Shown: positions 9,986 through 19,641 of the stretch, in pieces | Layout of the letters: every line of letters begins with the position of its first letter | Numbering within the stretch: the stretch's first letter is position 1 | Origin: Providencia stuartii | GTDB lineage: Bacteria > Pseudomonadota > Gammaproteobacteria > Enterobacterales > Enterobacteriaceae | Length of the DNA: 64,000 bases | Reading direction: 5' to 3' | Assembly: GCF_029277985.1 (NCBI RefSeq) | Contig: NZ_CP119546.1 | Span: 3,348,001-3,412,000, forward strand | Program-made: the position numbers and the translations under genes | The notes under the pieces: generated by a model | Database searches by the model: none | What the model was told of the DNA's origin: nothing | Seen by the model: only the letters and a program-made list of their open reading frames with translations

Positions 9986-10006
9986 TTATTTTATGATTAA
10001 AAATAA
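9986..10006. promoter_or_regulatory. NagC operator, nagB side
   Basis: TTATTTT (9986-9992), a 7-base spacer, then AAAATAA (10000-10006): a perfect 7+7 dyad of NagC type. GlcNAc-6-phosphate would release NagC and induce nagE and nagBAC together. Confidence 0.7.
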
Positions 10007-10237
10007 CTTATCCACTGGATTTAGCTTTATAGCTAATAGAGAATCTGTACTCCCTGAAACATCCTATAGTTAATTAATAAAACTCAGGGACATAGCAACT
10101 GGAGAGTAGCGAAAGTGCATATCGGCAACGGAAAACAATCACGGAATTGCAACCTATGCCATGTCGATTAAGCTACGCCAGATAAAAAATATTCAAGATT
10201 TCATAGAATTAACAGACTGTTACTAGAGGTAAGTATC

Positions 10238-11041
10238 ATGAGGCTTCTGCCACTAAAAACGGCTCACGCCGTTGGGATTTGGTCTGCACAATATATCGTA
10301 GACAAAATCAATGCATTTAACCCAACTGCCGAGCGTCCTTTTGTGCTAGGTTTGCCAACCGGTGGAACCCCGCTTGCAACCTACAAAGCGCTTATTGCTC
10401 TATATCAAGCTGGCAAAGTGAGCTTTAAGCATGTTGTCACTTTCAATATGGATGAATATGTCGGTATCCCAGAAAATCATCCACAAAGTTATCATACCTT
10501 TATGTATGAAAACTTTTTCAATCACATTGATATTCAAAAAGAAAACATCAATTTACTCAATGGTAATGCACCTGATGTTGATGCGGAATGTCAACGTTAT
10601 GAAGACAAGATCAAATCCTACGGCAAAATTAACCTCTTTATGGGTGGTGTTGGTAACGATGGGCACATCGCATTTAACGAACCCGGTTCATCATTAAGCT
10701 CTCGTACGCGCATCAAGACGTTAACACCAGAGACTCGTATCGCTAACTCACGCTTCTTTGATAACGATGTGAACCAAGTTCCTAAGTATGCATTAACCGT
10801 TGGCGTCGCAACGTTAATGGATGCCGAAGAATTGATGGTATTAGCGACTGGTGCGAATAAAGCAAACGCTGTACAAGCCGCGGTTGAAGGTTCAGTCAAC
10901 CATTTATGGACCGTCAGTTGCGTACAGATGCACCAAAAAGCACTGATCGTCTGTGATGAGCCAGCGACACTTGAGCTAAAAGTAAAAACGCTAAAATATT
11001 TCAGTCAATTAGAATCAGACATTATCGAAGCATTTAATTAA
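10238..11041 (+). CDS. nagB: Glucosamine-6-phosphate deaminase
   Basis: Converts glucosamine-6-phosphate to fructose-6-phosphate and ammonia, the last step of amino-sugar catabolism; hexameric in E. coli and activated by GlcNAc-6-P. The protein has 267 residues with no indel against E. coli in the active-site region. Asp72 is in NMDEY; Asp141, His143 and Glu148 are in [10 protein letters not shown]. The glycine-rich phosphate loop is LPTGGTP at about 39-45. SD AGAGGTAAG precedes the ATG. First gene of nagBAC, induced through NagC. Confidence 0.97.
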   Translation: MRLLPLKTAHAVGIWSAQYIVDKINAFNPTAERPFVLGLPTGGTPLATYKALIALYQAGKVSFKHVVTFNMDEYVGIPENHPQSYHTFMYENFFNHIDIQKENINLLNGNAPDVDAECQRYEDKIKSYGKINLFMGGVGNDGHIAFNEPGSSLSSRTRIKTLTPETRIANSRFFDNDVNQVPKYALTVGVATLMDAEELMVLATGANKANAVQAAVEGSVNHLWTVSCVQMHQKALIVCDEPATLELKVKTLKYFSQLESDIIEAFN

Positions 11042-11120
11042 TAATCATTCGAACACCCGACTTGTGAAAGCAAGTCGGTGACCCGAAGTTTATCTCTCCA
11101 GAAGTCAGGAGCCAAAGACT

Positions 11121-12284
11121 ATGTATGCACTAACTCATTGTATTATATATACCGGTCATGAAAGACTAGATAATCACGCCGTCATCATTGATGGTGCTCT
11201 TATTAAAGATATCTGCCCATTAAACCAACTCCCAGCAGGTATCGAGCAACATGATTTACAAGGTGCGATTCTTTCTCCCGGTTTTATTGATCTACAAGTC
11301 AATGGCTGCGGTGGTGTCCAATTCAATGACAACAAAGAAAATGTGACACTGAAGCATCTGGAGATAATGCAAAAAGCCAATGAACGTACCGGATGCACAA
11401 GCTACCTACCAACGTTAATTACTTGTTCTGATGACCTCATGAAACATGCCATTGAGGTGATGACTGAATATCTAAAAACGCATCATCATCAAGCTCTTGG
11501 ATTACATCTAGAAGGCCCTTACATCAACGTGATTAAAAAAGGTACTCACAATCCTGAGTTTATTCGTAAACCTTCAGCAGAAATGATAGCGCATTTAGTG
11601 GCGCATGCTGATGCGATTACCAAAGTCACTTTAGCGCCTGAAATAGTGGATGAGTCCTATATCCGACAACTCACTGACGCTGGTATTGTGGTTTCAGCGG
11701 GCCATTCAAACTCAACCTATGAAGAAGCTCGTCTTGGTTTTAAAGCAGGTATTGGTTTCTCGACCCATTTATTTAATGCAATGCCATATATCTCAGGGAG
11801 AGGCCCAGGCTTAGTTGGGGCAATTTATGATACTCCTGAAGTGTATGCTGGCATTATTGCAGATGGTCTTCATGTTCAATGGGCAAATATTCGTAACAGT
11901 AAGCGCTTGAAAGGTGATAAATTAGTTTTAGTTACGGACGCTACAGCGCCTGCTGGTATTGATCCACAAACTGGTGAAATGGATCATTTTATCTTCGCAG
12001 GCAAAACCATATACTACCGTGATGGATTGTGTGTTGATGAGAACGGAACCCTCAGCGGATCATCACTAACAATGATTGAAGCAGTTAAAAATACGGTAGA
12101 ACATGTCGGTATCGCATTAGATGAAACATTAAGGATGGCAACACTTTATCCCGCAAGAGCCATTGGTGTCGAATCTAGCTTAGGCTCGATTGCACCGGGT
12201 AAGGTTGCAAACTTAACTGCGTTTAACCACGACTTCCAAATCCTATCAACTTATGTCAATGGAGAGGAAGTCTACAAAAAATGA
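11121..12284 (+). CDS. nagA: N-acetylglucosamine-6-phosphate deacetylase
   Basis: Amidohydrolase that removes acetate from GlcNAc-6-P to give glucosamine-6-P for NagB. The 387-residue protein shows the expected metal and catalytic motifs: Glu in HLEGPYIN (about 131), His in [11 protein letters not shown] (about 195), His in THLFNAMPY (about 216) and the catalytic Asp in [10 protein letters not shown] (about 273). It is about five residues longer than the E. coli enzyme, from an insertion just after that Asp loop. SD CAGGAG lies 8 bases before the ATG. Its substrate is also the NagC inducer, so NagA activity sets induction of the operon. Confidence 0.97.
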   Translation: MYALTHCIIYTGHERLDNHAVIIDGALIKDICPLNQLPAGIEQHDLQGAILSPGFIDLQVNGCGGVQFNDNKENVTLKHLEIMQKANERTGCTSYLPTLITCSDDLMKHAIEVMTEYLKTHHHQALGLHLEGPYINVIKKGTHNPEFIRKPSAEMIAHLVAHADAITKVTLAPEIVDESYIRQLTDAGIVVSAGHSNSTYEEARLGFKAGIGFSTHLFNAMPYISGRGPGLVGAIYDTPEVYAGIIADGLHVQWANIRNSKRLKGDKLVLVTDATAPAGIDPQTGEMDHFIFAGKTIYYRDGLCVDENGTLSGSSLTMIEAVKNTVEHVGIALDETLRMATLYPARAIGVESSLGSIAPGKVANLTAFNHDFQILSTYVNGEEVYKK

Positions 12285-12295
12285 GTATATAGCTG

Positions 12296-13519
12296 ATGAA
12301 CCATAGTCACTCGCTAAAGCAAATTGGTAATATTGATCTGGTAAAACAACTCAACGGTGCCGTGGTATATAGCCTAATTGACCAACAGGGTCCTATATCT
12401 CGCATCCAAATCGCAGAACAGAGCCAACTTGCGCCTGCAAGTGTCACCAAAATCACTCGTCAGCTACTCGAACGCGGCTTAATTAAAGAAGTCGACCAAC
12501 AGGCCTCAACCGGAGGCCGACGTGCCATATCTATCGTATCTGAGTATAAAAACTTTCATACGATAGGTGTGCGCTTGGGTCGTTATGATGCTACCGTCGC
12601 ACTGTATGATTTAAGCGGCAAACTGCTCAATGATGCCCATTACCCTATCTCAGCGCCATCCCAACAAGCCTTAGAGCAAAAACTGACTGAAGCGATTGAA
12701 GACTTTATTGCTCTCAATCAACGACGCATTAAAGAGCTTATTGCAATATCCGTGATCTTACCGGGCCTTGTGAACCCTCATAACGGTATCGTTCACTATA
12801 TGCCGCATATCAAAGTAGATAATTGGCATCTCATTGATAATTTACAAGCGCATTTTAAAATTACCTGCTATGTGGGTCATGATATTCGCAGTCTCGCGTT
12901 AGCTGAAAGCTACTTTGGCGCCACCAAGGATTGTGAAGACTCACTACTGGTGAGAATACATCGGGGTACAGGTGCTGGGTTGGTTATCAACAATGAAATT
13001 CTGCTAAATCATCGGGGGAATCTCGGTGAAATTGGGCATATTCAAGTGGACCCTTTAGGTGAGCTGTGTCATTGCGGCAACTTTGGCTGTCTTGAAACAA
13101 TCGCTTCCAATCAAGCTATTGAAAATCGGGTAAAACAACGCTTAGAACAAGGCTTTGTCAGCTCACTCTCACTGGAGCAATGCACCATTCAACAAATTTG
13201 CCAAGCCGCAAATAAAAATGATCCACTCGCAACGGAAGTCATTCAGCATGTGGGCCGCCAAATCGGTAAAGCTATCGCCATTTCAATAAACTTATTTAAC
13301 CCTGAAAAAGTAGTGATTGCGGGTGATATCACCGAAGCTGAGCAGGTATTGCTACCTGCGATTCAAAGCTGTATTGATACACAAGCTTTGAAGGGATTTC
13401 GCGAAAATTTACCCGTTGTGACTTCACAATTGGTTCATAACTCGGCAATTGGCGCATTCGCCCTGACTAAACGTGCCATGCTCAATGGTGAATTACTCCA
13501 AAAACTCCTCGATAACTAG
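12296..13519 (+). CDS. nagC: NagC, ROK-family repressor of amino-sugar genes
   Basis: Transcriptional repressor of 407 residues, released by GlcNAc-6-P. The N-terminal winged helix-turn-helix (about 20-80) contains SRIQIAEQSQLAPASVTKI, matching E. coli NagC almost exactly, so operator recognition should be conserved. The C-terminal ROK fold has the ATPase-like glycine motif HRGTGAG and the zinc-binding signature around GHIQVDPLGELCHCGNFGCLE. Starts 11 bases after nagA with only a weak SD, so it probably depends on nagA translation. Its likely targets are the two dyads upstream of nagE and nagB. The nagD gene that follows in E. coli is not present; a terminator comes next. Confidence 0.96.
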   Translation: MNHSHSLKQIGNIDLVKQLNGAVVYSLIDQQGPISRIQIAEQSQLAPASVTKITRQLLERGLIKEVDQQASTGGRRAISIVSEYKNFHTIGVRLGRYDATVALYDLSGKLLNDAHYPISAPSQQALEQKLTEAIEDFIALNQRRIKELIAISVILPGLVNPHNGIVHYMPHIKVDNWHLIDNLQAHFKITCYVGHDIRSLALAESYFGATKDCEDSLLVRIHRGTGAGLVINNEILLNHRGNLGEIGHIQVDPLGELCHCGNFGCLETIASNQAIENRVKQRLEQGFVSSLSLEQCTIQQICQAANKNDPLATEVIQHVGRQIGKAIAISINLFNPEKVVIAGDITEAEQVLLPAIQSCIDTQALKGFRENLPVVTSQLVHNSAIGAFALTKRAMLNGELLQKLLDN

Positions 13520-13537
13520 TCCTTTTTATCATTGTTC

Positions 13538-13577
13538 AAAAAAACCAGAATTTGCCCGTTGCACTTCTGGTTTTTTG
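13538..13577 (+). terminator. Terminator of nagBAC
   Basis: Stem AAAACCAGAA (13541-13550) with TTCTGGTTTT (13565-13574), 14-base loop, flanked by A and T runs. It lies just after the nagC stop. Confidence 0.8.
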
Positions 13578-13881
13578 TGCATTAAATTAGACAAAAAATA
13601 AAGACTCAGACGTTTATATCGTGCCATGTTCATGCTAATAAACGTAAAAACTAAGCCTTAATTCGCACAATACCGTTGAGAATTTTGACGGAGACTGTTT
13701 GTTTTCTAACTTCATTATTTACATCATAATTTATTACGATATATCGCAGCAGAGATAATCGCCTTCATGTGACACACTTCCGTTATTTTGATGCAAGTCT
13801 TGTTTTTTGCTGTCTTTATCGACAAAATGATTATTCATCAAACAAACGGACGCATTTTCACAAAAATAGTGAAAAAAGCAG

Positions 13882-13910
13882 TTGACTGTCTCAGCTGTAA
13901 TTAGCATAAT
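13882..13910 (+). promoter_or_regulatory. Sigma70 promoter of the tRNA operon
   Basis: -35 TTGACT (13882-13887), spacer of exactly 17, -10 CATAAT (13905-13910), then the GC-rich discriminator GCGCCCC, which is typical of stringently controlled stable-RNA promoters. The first tRNA starts 38 bases downstream of the -10. Confidence 0.8.
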
Positions 13911-13947
13911 GCGCCCCGCAACGCCGATGAAGGTAATGCAAAAAGAT

Positions 13948-14024
13948 GGCTATGTAGCTCAGCTGGTTAGAGCACAACACTCATAATGTTGGGGTCACAG
14001 GTTCGAATCCCGTCATAGCCACCA
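13948..14024 (+). tRNA. tRNA-Met (CAT), copy 1
   Basis: 77-nt cloverleaf with encoded CCA. The acceptor arm GGCTATG pairs with CATAGCC, the anticodon loop is CTCATAA (anticodon CAT), and the T-arm has GGTTCGAATCC. The sequence resembles E. coli metT/metU elongator tRNA rather than initiator tRNA (normal GGC start, A discriminator). Confidence 0.95.
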
Positions 14025-14029
14025 TGTTT

Positions 14030-14114
14030 GCGGGAGTGGCGAAATTGGTAGACGCACCAGATTTAGGTTCTGGCGCCGCAAGGTGTGCGAGTTCAAGTCT
14101 CGCCTCCCGCACCA
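14030..14114 (+). tRNA. tRNA-Leu (TAG), copy 1
   Basis: 85-nt class II tRNA with long variable arm and encoded CCA. The acceptor stem GCGGGAG pairs with CTCCCGC; anticodon TAG lies in the loop between CCAGA and TCTGG. It matches E. coli leuW as I remember it. Five bases separate it from tRNA-Met. Confidence 0.95.
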
Positions 14115-14143
14115 TTTTCCTTCTCGGTAATAGAATTTAAGAT

Positions 14144-14218
14144 TGGGGTATCGCCAAGCGGTAAGGCACCAGGTTTTGATCCTGGCATTCCCAGGTTCGA
14201 ATCCTGGTACCCCAGCCA
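14144..14218 (+). tRNA. tRNA-Gln (TTG), copy 1
   Basis: 75-nt tRNA with encoded CCA. The acceptor TGGGGTA pairs with TACCCCA and carries a G discriminator; the anticodon TTG lies between CCAGG and CCTGG stems. Like E. coli glnU/glnW in position and form. Confidence 0.95.
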
Positions 14219-14251
14219 TCTTAAATCAACAAATTTGAAGACATCCTCGGA

Positions 14252-14326
14252 TGGGGTATCGCCAAGCGGTAAGGCACCAGGTTTTGATCCTGGCATTCCC
14301 AGGTTCGAATCCTGGTACCCCAGCCA
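14252..14326 (+). tRNA. tRNA-Gln (TTG), copy 2
   Basis: Identical in sequence to the preceding tRNA-Gln over all 75 bases, with a different 33-base spacer before it. Confidence 0.95.
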
Positions 14327-14397
14327 TCTCTCCTCTCCAAGGAATGTCTTAAAAATCCCATACAGTAACTTTATAAAGATAGATTAACTGTATAGAT

Positions 14398-14474
14398 GGC
14401 TATGTAGCTCAGCTGGTTAGAGCACAACACTCATAATGTTGGGGTCACAGGTTCGAATCCCGTCATAGCCACCA
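14398..14474 (+). tRNA. tRNA-Met (CAT), copy 2
   Basis: Identical over 77 bases to the first tRNA-Met. It opens the second block of the array, following a 71-base spacer. Confidence 0.95.
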
Positions 14475-14480
14475 TGTTTT

Positions 14481-14565
14481 GCGGGAGTGGCGAAATTGGT
14501 AGACGCACCAGATTTAGGTTCTGGCGCCGCAAGGTGTGCGAGTTCAAGTCTCGCCTCCCGCACCA
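14481..14565 (+). tRNA. tRNA-Leu (TAG), copy 2
   Basis: Identical over 85 bases to the first tRNA-Leu, with a 6-base spacer after tRNA-Met (TGTTTT here, TGTTT in block 1). The E. coli array has only one Leu gene, so this copy came from duplication of the Met-Leu-Gln block. Confidence 0.95.
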
Positions 14566-14593
14566 TTCCCTTCTAGGGAATAAAATTAAGTAT

Positions 14594-14668
14594 TGGGGTA
14601 TCGCCAAGCGGTAAGGCACCAGGTTTTGATCCTGGCATTCCCAGGTTCGAATCCTGGTACCCCAGCCA
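14594..14668 (+). tRNA. tRNA-Gln (TTG), copy 3
   Basis: Identical over 75 bases to the other two tRNA-Gln genes. Last gene of the array, followed 35 bases later by the terminator. Confidence 0.95.
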
Positions 14669-14703
14669 TATTTATATAGCCGGTCTTAGTACGGGTTATA
14701 AGA

Positions 14704-14734
14704 AACCATCCTTTATTAAGGGTGGTTTTTTTTT
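14704..14734 (+). terminator. Terminator of the tRNA operon
   Basis: Stem AACCATCCTT (14704-14713), loop TATT, AAGGGTGGTT (14718-14727) with one G-T pair, then a run of T. Confidence 0.9.
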
Positions 14735-15181
14735 GCTTATTATTATTCGCCTTCCAATAGAAACACCTAACCCTGACTTTTATTTATTTCACTTCAATTA
14801 TTAAGTTTTACTCACATTTTCACCAATTAACTTTCAGACTTTTCCCTATTTAAGGTAACTACCCCCCTCCTTTTAATAACCATAATGCTGGGGTTTACCT
14901 GTTCTTATTACCTATAAGCATCATAAAATAACAATTAGAACATTTTTTTTACTTTTAATTATCTCTGATATCAATTATGTGATTTTAGTCATTTTTTCAT
15001 AACGACTAATAGTGGTAATCTCCAGTCAGATTTTGGTTAGTACCGATTAATGGCTTTCGGGATCCCTCTACCTTCCGCCATGACTCATGCATTATCCAAC
15101 TCATGACCCCAAATAAATAAAAAGTTCTCACAACCTAATAATTATAAATTGCAGCAATGCAATACTTTACAGAGAAAATTT
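14735..15181. other. Region upstream of the dctA-like gene
   Basis: About 450 AT-rich bases without a gene. It must hold the dctA promoter, but I could not fix a confident -35/-10 pair or CRP site. Confidence 0.5.
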
Positions 15182-16534
15182 ATGCAAAACATGATGAAAC
15201 AACCACTCTATAAAATCCTATATGTACAGGTCATTGTCGCCATCGTGCTAGGTATCGCACTTGGTCACTTTTTTCCTGATATCGGAGAATCCTTAAAACC
15301 ACTTGGTGATGCCTTCATCAAGATCGTTAAAATGATTATTGCACCAGTCATCTTCTTAACCGTCGTGACTGGCATTTCAGGCATGAGCAACATGAAGGCC
15401 GTCGGGAGTGTTGCTGGAAAAGCCATGCTCTACTTTATTACCTTCTCAACCATTGCACTTATCATTGGTTTGATCGTGGCTAACATTATTCGCCCTGGCT
15501 CAGGTCTGAATATTGACCCTGCAACTCTTGATAGTAGCAAAGTCGCAGGTTATGTAGAGAAAGCTCACGAATCATCGATTGTCAGTTTCTTGATGAATAT
15601 CATTCCTGATACTGTCATTAGCCCACTTGTGAACGGGAATATCCTTCAAGTGTTATTTATTGCGGTGATTTTTGGTTTAGCACTTGCTGCTACCGGTAAG
15701 CACGGTGAGCCAATTGTGAAATTACTGCAAAACTTTTCTGAACCTGTGTTCAAAATGGTTGCCATGCTAATGAAACTGGCTCCTATCGGTGCATTTGGTG
15801 CGATGGCATTCACGATAGGTAAATATGGTATCTCTTCTATCGGCAACTTAATGATGCTGATCATGACGTTCTATATTACGTCATTATTGTTTGTGCTTAT
15901 CGTATTAGGTGCGGTTGCTAAATATAATGGCTTCTCCATTATTGAACTCATCAAATATATTAAAGATGAGCTTTGGCTAGTCTTAGGCACGTCATCCTCT
16001 GAAGCAGCCTTACCGAGCTTGATGAGGAAGATGGAGCATGCAGGGTGTGAAAAATCTGTCGTTGGCTTAGTGATTCCAACAGGATATTCATTTAACCTTG
16101 ATGGCACCAATATTTATATGACCATGGCAGCGTTGTTTATTGCCCAAGCAACAAATATTGACCTAACAATTTGGGAGCAAGTTTCACTGTTACTTGTGGC
16201 AATGATCAGCTCAAAAGGTGCCGCAGGCGTTACTGGAGCCGGTTTTATTACTCTAGCGGCAACACTAATGGTCGTTCCAAGTATTCCCGTAGCAGGTATG
16301 GCGTTAATCTTAGGTATCGACCGCTTTATGTCCGAATGTCGTGCACTCACTAACTTGGTGGGGAATGCTTGTGCCTGTATCGTCGTTGCACGTTGGGAAA
16401 AAGAATTAGATACCGACAAACTGGCTAGGGCATTTGCAGCAAAAGGGGAAAGTATCGATTCAATTATTACTGAAGAAAACGTTGAAATCCCTTCCCATCA
16501 TGCTCAGCCATTTGATGTTGCGAAAGATAAATAA
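15182..16534 (+). CDS. dctA: C4-dicarboxylate/H+ (Na+) symporter, DctA-like
   Basis: Inner-membrane symporter of the dicarboxylate/amino acid:cation (DAACS) family, importing succinate, fumarate or malate. The 450-residue protein has eight helices plus two hairpin loops. Family signatures visible: [11 protein letters not shown] (hairpin 1 serine motif), [13 protein letters not shown] (helix 7) and [20 protein letters not shown] (helix 8). The last is closer to DctA than to GltP. Start ATG 15182 was chosen because AGAGA precedes it; the reading frame opens at an upstream ATG (15149), and a second in-frame ATG pair lies at 15191. Monocistronic between the tRNA terminator and a hairpin at 16559. 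In E. coli dctA lies elsewhere, so its presence here is a lineage difference. A glutamate/aspartate substrate cannot be excluded. Confidence 0.88.
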   Translation: MQNMMKQPLYKILYVQVIVAIVLGIALGHFFPDIGESLKPLGDAFIKIVKMIIAPVIFLTVVTGISGMSNMKAVGSVAGKAMLYFITFSTIALIIGLIVANIIRPGSGLNIDPATLDSSKVAGYVEKAHESSIVSFLMNIIPDTVISPLVNGNILQVLFIAVIFGLALAATGKHGEPIVKLLQNFSEPVFKMVAMLMKLAPIGAFGAMAFTIGKYGISSIGNLMMLIMTFYITSLLFVLIVLGAVAKYNGFSIIELIKYIKDELWLVLGTSSSEAALPSLMRKMEHAGCEKSVVGLVIPTGYSFNLDGTNIYMTMAALFIAQATNIDLTIWEQVSLLLVAMISSKGAAGVTGAGFITLAATLMVVPSIPVAGMALILGIDRFMSECRALTNLVGNACACIVVARWEKELDTDKLARAFAAKGESIDSIITEENVEIPSHHAQPFDVAKDK

Positions 16535-16558
16535 TTAGCGCCTCGCGATAACCTCATC

Positions 16559-16592
16559 GGGGAAGCCTCATTGTGATGAGACTTCCCCTTAT
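16559..16592. terminator. Hairpin between convergent dctA and ubiF
   Basis: GGGGAAG-C-CTCAT-TGTG-ATGAG-A-CTTCCCC (16559-16588): twelve pairs with one internal mismatch, between two genes ending toward each other. The T run is weak, so termination efficiency is uncertain. Confidence 0.65.
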
Positions 16593-16615
16593 AGCTTATT
16601 AATTTGAAATGACGC

Positions 16616-17803
16616 TCAAAGCCCTAAAGCATACTTCAGTGCTAACTTCTTCGCTTCTCCAGCACGTTGCGCTGCCATCAAACCAAGATTTCTCAGTACT
16701 TTCAAACCTGGCAAGTTCTCACTAAACGCCATGTAAAATACATCCATGCCCGCTTGCATGACTAAATTATCAGGTAAACGACGACGCTGATAACGCTTTA
16801 GCACTTCAAGAGACGACCAAGGCTCTAGGTATTCTTTCGCTTGCGTCACCACGTTAAGTAACACATCGACATCGCGATAGCCTAAATTCACACCCTGTCC
16901 AGCCAATGGATTGATGGTATGGGCAGCATCACCAACCAATGCAAGCCCTTCGATAACATAGCGATTCGCATGGTGACGGGTGAGTGGAAACGCCCCAGAA
17001 GCAACCGCGACGACATTCCCCACACGTTCAGGGAAAGCTTCATAAATGGCCCCCGTCAGTTGTTCCATCGACATTGACTGCAAACGGCGAATTTTGGCAG
17101 GGCTATCATACCAAACCAATGACGCCCAGTTATCATAAAGCGGTAGAAATGCTCTAGGCCCCGATGGGAAAAATTGCTGCCATGTTTTATCTTGCTGTGG
17201 CTCAGACGTTTTCACTGTAATCAACATGCAAGATTGGCGATACTGCCAACCACGGCTGCCAATCCCCACCAATTTGCGCACTTGAGAATTGGCACCGTCA
17301 GCACCAATAACCAGCTTCGCTTGCAAATCACGCCCATCATCCAAAGATATCACCCAATCTTTTTGACCATGAGGTTGATAAAGATGTGTTAACTGTGCCG
17401 GACAAATTCGCTCGAGGTTGGTGTATTTTTCGCATTCTCGCCATAACGCTAATTGTAAAACGCGATTCTCTACCATAAAACCCAGTTCAGGTAGCCCCAA
17501 GTCATGGGCATCAAAAACAACGTTACTCCCCTGCTCTTCCCACGTTTCTAATTGCCGATAAGGCGCACTACGCATCGCTTCAACATGCTGCCAAGCGCCA
17601 AGTTGCTTGAGTAAATCGACAGATGAACGACTAATCGCAGAAATACGAACATCAGGTGAGCTGTTCACATCGAATGCTGCTGGTTCTGCTTTTTCGAGTA
17701 ATGCAACACTCAGCCCTTCTTGAGCAAACCCCAAAGCTGCTGCTGCACCTGTCATGCCAGCCCCAACCACGACAACATCATAATATTCTGTTAATTTATT
17801 CAT
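16616..17803 (-). CDS. ubiF: 3-demethoxyubiquinol 3-hydroxylase UbiF
   Basis: FAD-dependent aromatic hydroxylase of the UbiH/UbiF/VisC family, acting at C6 of the ring late in aerobic ubiquinone biosynthesis. The 395-residue protein has the N-terminal dinucleotide motif VVVVGAGMTGAAAALG (about 10-25), the middle GADGANSQVR motif (about 168-177) and the C-terminal FAD ribityl motif VGDAAHTINPLAGQGVNLG. Its place between the tRNA array and miaB is the E. coli ubiF position, which supports UbiF over UbiH or UbiI. Divergent from miaB. Confidence 0.94.
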   Translation of the reverse strand: MNKLTEYYDVVVVGAGMTGAAAALGFAQEGLSVALLEKAEPAAFDVNSSPDVRISAISRSSVDLLKQLGAWQHVEAMRSAPYRQLETWEEQGSNVVFDAHDLGLPELGFMVENRVLQLALWRECEKYTNLERICPAQLTHLYQPHGQKDWVISLDDGRDLQAKLVIGADGANSQVRKLVGIGSRGWQYRQSCMLITVKTSEPQQDKTWQQFFPSGPRAFLPLYDNWASLVWYDSPAKIRRLQSMSMEQLTGAIYEAFPERVGNVVAVASGAFPLTRHHANRYVIEGLALVGDAAHTINPLAGQGVNLGYRDVDVLLNVVTQAKEYLEPWSSLEVLKRYQRRRLPDNLVMQAGMDVFYMAFSENLPGLKVLRNLGLMAAQRAGEAKKLALKYALGL

Positions 17804-18196
17804 TACATTAGCTACTATTAACTGTTTGATTTATGTAGTGTACCGAAAAATTGTTACACTGACAGGGAATATCTCTATCACAGACTCTGGTCACTGGTGC
17901 TTCAAATGAATACAATACACGTTAATCTTAAAACAATGGGCGATAACCTGTCTTTGAGAGTGCGTACCGCATAGCCTTAGAATTTTCGAGCCTGGCTATT
18001 TTGACATTTTTCGTATCATAGAGTGATGTTTGTGATCAAAAATGCGTACGCCTTCCCAAAACGGGACAGGACTTTGGATTTATACACAAAATAATTCGAG
18101 CACGCGCGTATAGCACTGCTGCTTGAAGTATAACGGGTATACAACGCGTTTCGGAGTCCATTATACTAAGCCACTTCGAAAACACCGGATATAAAC
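17804..18196. promoter_or_regulatory. ubiF-miaB divergent intergenic region
   Basis: 393 bases carrying the promoters of both genes. I cannot place -35/-10 boxes confidently. The right part (about 18091-18143) holds a copy of a dispersed intergenic repeat described separately. Confidence 0.5.
18091..18143. repeat. Dispersed enterobacterial intergenic repeat, copy 1
   Basis: The right part is GCTTGAAGTATAACGGGTAT, and the left part ATTCGAGCA is an imperfect reverse complement of TGCTTGAAG. A second related copy is at 47966-48042. I recall elements ending TTGAAGTATGACGGGTATA as common between genes in Yersinia, Serratia and relatives; that is from memory. Confidence 0.5.
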
Positions 18197-19627
18197 ATGT
18201 CGACGAATAAAAAGTTATACATTAAAACATGGGGCTGCCAAATGAATGAGTACGACTCATCTAAAATGGCATCATTATTAGAAAGCACCCATGGTTATCA
18301 GATCACTGAAATTCCTGAAGAAGCAGACGTCTTACTGTTGAACACCTGCTCGATCCGTGAAAAAGCGCAGGAAAAGGTTTTCCATCAGCTTGGGCGCTGG
18401 AAAAATTTTAAAGATAGTAATCCTGATATCATCATTGGTGTCGGTGGCTGTGTTGCCTCTCAAGAAGGGGATTTTATTCGTCAACGCGCACCGAGTGTCG
18501 ACATTGTTTTTGGCCCACAAACGCTACACCGTTTGCCTGAAATGATTAATCAAGTAAAAGGCACTCGCAGCCCTGTTATTGATATTAGCTTCCCTGAGAT
18601 TGAGAAATTTGACCGCCTTCCAGAACCTCGCGCTGAAGGCCCTACCGCATTTGTTTCTATCATGGAAGGCTGTAATAAATATTGTACATTCTGTGTCGTA
18701 CCTTATACACGTGGTGAAGAAGTCAGTCGCCCTTGTGATGATATCTTATTTGAAATTGCACAATTAGCAGCACAAGGTGTACGTGAAGTTAACCTACTCG
18801 GCCAAAACGTAAACGCTTATCGTGGTGAAACTTTCGATGGTGAAATTTGTACTTTTGCCGAATTAATTCGTTTAGTGGCGGCAATTGATGGTATCGACCG
18901 TATTCGTTTTACCACTAGCCACCCCATTGAATTTACTGACGATATCATCGAAGTCTATGAAGATACTCCTGAGTTAGTCAGCTTCCTGCATTTGCCTGTA
19001 CAAAGTGGCTCAGATCGCATCTTAACGTTAATGAAACGTGCTCATACCGCACTCGAATATAAAGCCATTATTCGTAAATTACGAAAAGCACGCCCAGATA
19101 TTTTGATTAGTTCTGACTTCATTGTTGGCTTCCCTGGCGAAACCGATGATGACTTTGAAAAAACCATGAAGCTCATCGCCGATGTCAATTTTGATATGAG
19201 CTTTAGCTTTGTTTACTCAGCACGTCCAGGTACACCGGCAGCTGACTTACCAGATGATGTTAGCGAAGAAGAGAAAAAGCAGCGTCTCTATCTCTTACAA
19301 CAGCGCATAAATCAGCAAGCAATGAGCTATAGCCGTGCTATGTTGGGAACAGTGCAGCGTGTTTTAGTCGAAGGCCCTTCTCGTAAAAATGTTATGGAGC
19401 TTTCAGGACGTACTGAAAATAACCGTGTAGTCAACTTTGAAGGCTTACCCGATATGATTGGTAAGTTTGTTGACGTAGAGATTGTCGATGTTTATGCCAA
19501 CTCACTACGCGGTAAAGTGATCCGCACAGAAGACCAAATGGACTTACGCGTTCACGAATCACCAGCTTCCGTCATCGCACGTACTCGTAAAGAAGATGAG
19601 CTTGGAGTGGGTAACTACCAACCCTAA
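18197..19627 (+). CDS. miaB: tRNA-2-methylthio-N6-isopentenyladenosine synthase MiaB
   Basis: Radical-SAM methylthiotransferase that converts i6A37 to ms2i6A37 in tRNAs reading U-initial codons. The 476 residues comprise an N-terminal UPF0004 domain with three cluster-binding Cys ([28 protein letters not shown]), the radical-SAM domain with CNKYCTFC at about 157-164, and a C-terminal TRAM domain (about 378-441). Length and motifs are those of E. coli MiaB. First gene of the run miaB-ybeZ-ybeY. Confidence 0.97.
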   Translation: MSTNKKLYIKTWGCQMNEYDSSKMASLLESTHGYQITEIPEEADVLLLNTCSIREKAQEKVFHQLGRWKNFKDSNPDIIIGVGGCVASQEGDFIRQRAPSVDIVFGPQTLHRLPEMINQVKGTRSPVIDISFPEIEKFDRLPEPRAEGPTAFVSIMEGCNKYCTFCVVPYTRGEEVSRPCDDILFEIAQLAAQGVREVNLLGQNVNAYRGETFDGEICTFAELIRLVAAIDGIDRIRFTTSHPIEFTDDIIEVYEDTPELVSFLHLPVQSGSDRILTLMKRAHTALEYKAIIRKLRKARPDILISSDFIVGFPGETDDDFEKTMKLIADVNFDMSFSFVYSARPGTPAADLPDDVSEEEKKQRLYLLQQRINQQAMSYSRAMLGTVQRVLVEGPSRKNVMELSGRTENNRVVNFEGLPDMIGKFVDVEIVDVYANSLRGKVIRTEDQMDLRVHESPASVIARTRKEDELGVGNYQP

Positions 19628-19641
19628 AGATAGGATACTCA

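Larger units (their letters stand above)
9783..10237. promoter_or_regulatory. nagE-nagB divergent control region
   Basis: A 455-base gap between divergent nag transcripts. It contains two NagC-like dyads (9892-9912, 9986-10006) whose centres are 94 bp apart, and a CRP-like site between them (9925-9940). About 230 bases remain as a long leader ahead of nagB. The layout matches the known E. coli nagE-nagB control region, where NagC binds both operators and loops the DNA. Confidence 0.75.
13520..13947. other. nagC-tRNA intergenic region
   Basis: 428 bases holding the nagBAC terminator and, at its right end, the tRNA promoter. I see no gene; nagD and asnB, which lie in this interval in E. coli, are absent. 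Confidence 0.6.
13945..14668 (+). repeat. Segmental duplication within the tRNA array
   Basis: Block 13945-14218 (Met-Leu-Gln) recurs at 14395-14668, offset 450-451. The tRNA genes are identical, and the Leu-Gln spacers are clearly related (29 and 28 bases, both CTTCT...GGTAATA/GGAATA...AATTAAG-like). This points to duplication of the whole segment, not independent gains. Confidence 0.8.

Noticed and set aside
14013..14619. Open frames of 60-100 codons on both strands across the tRNA genes
   Set aside because: They are translations of tRNA genes (recurring GFEPG/DLNSH-type peptides); the repeats come from the tRNA duplication, not from proteins.
13945..14668. CRISPR-like repeated units
   Set aside because: The repeats are whole tRNA genes of 75-85 bases with conserved cloverleaf pairing. 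No CRISPR array or cas gene seen anywhere in the window.
15149..15181. Upstream ATG start for the dctA-like gene
   Set aside because: Adds 11 polar residues unmatched in DctA; the ATG at 15182 has a better SD.
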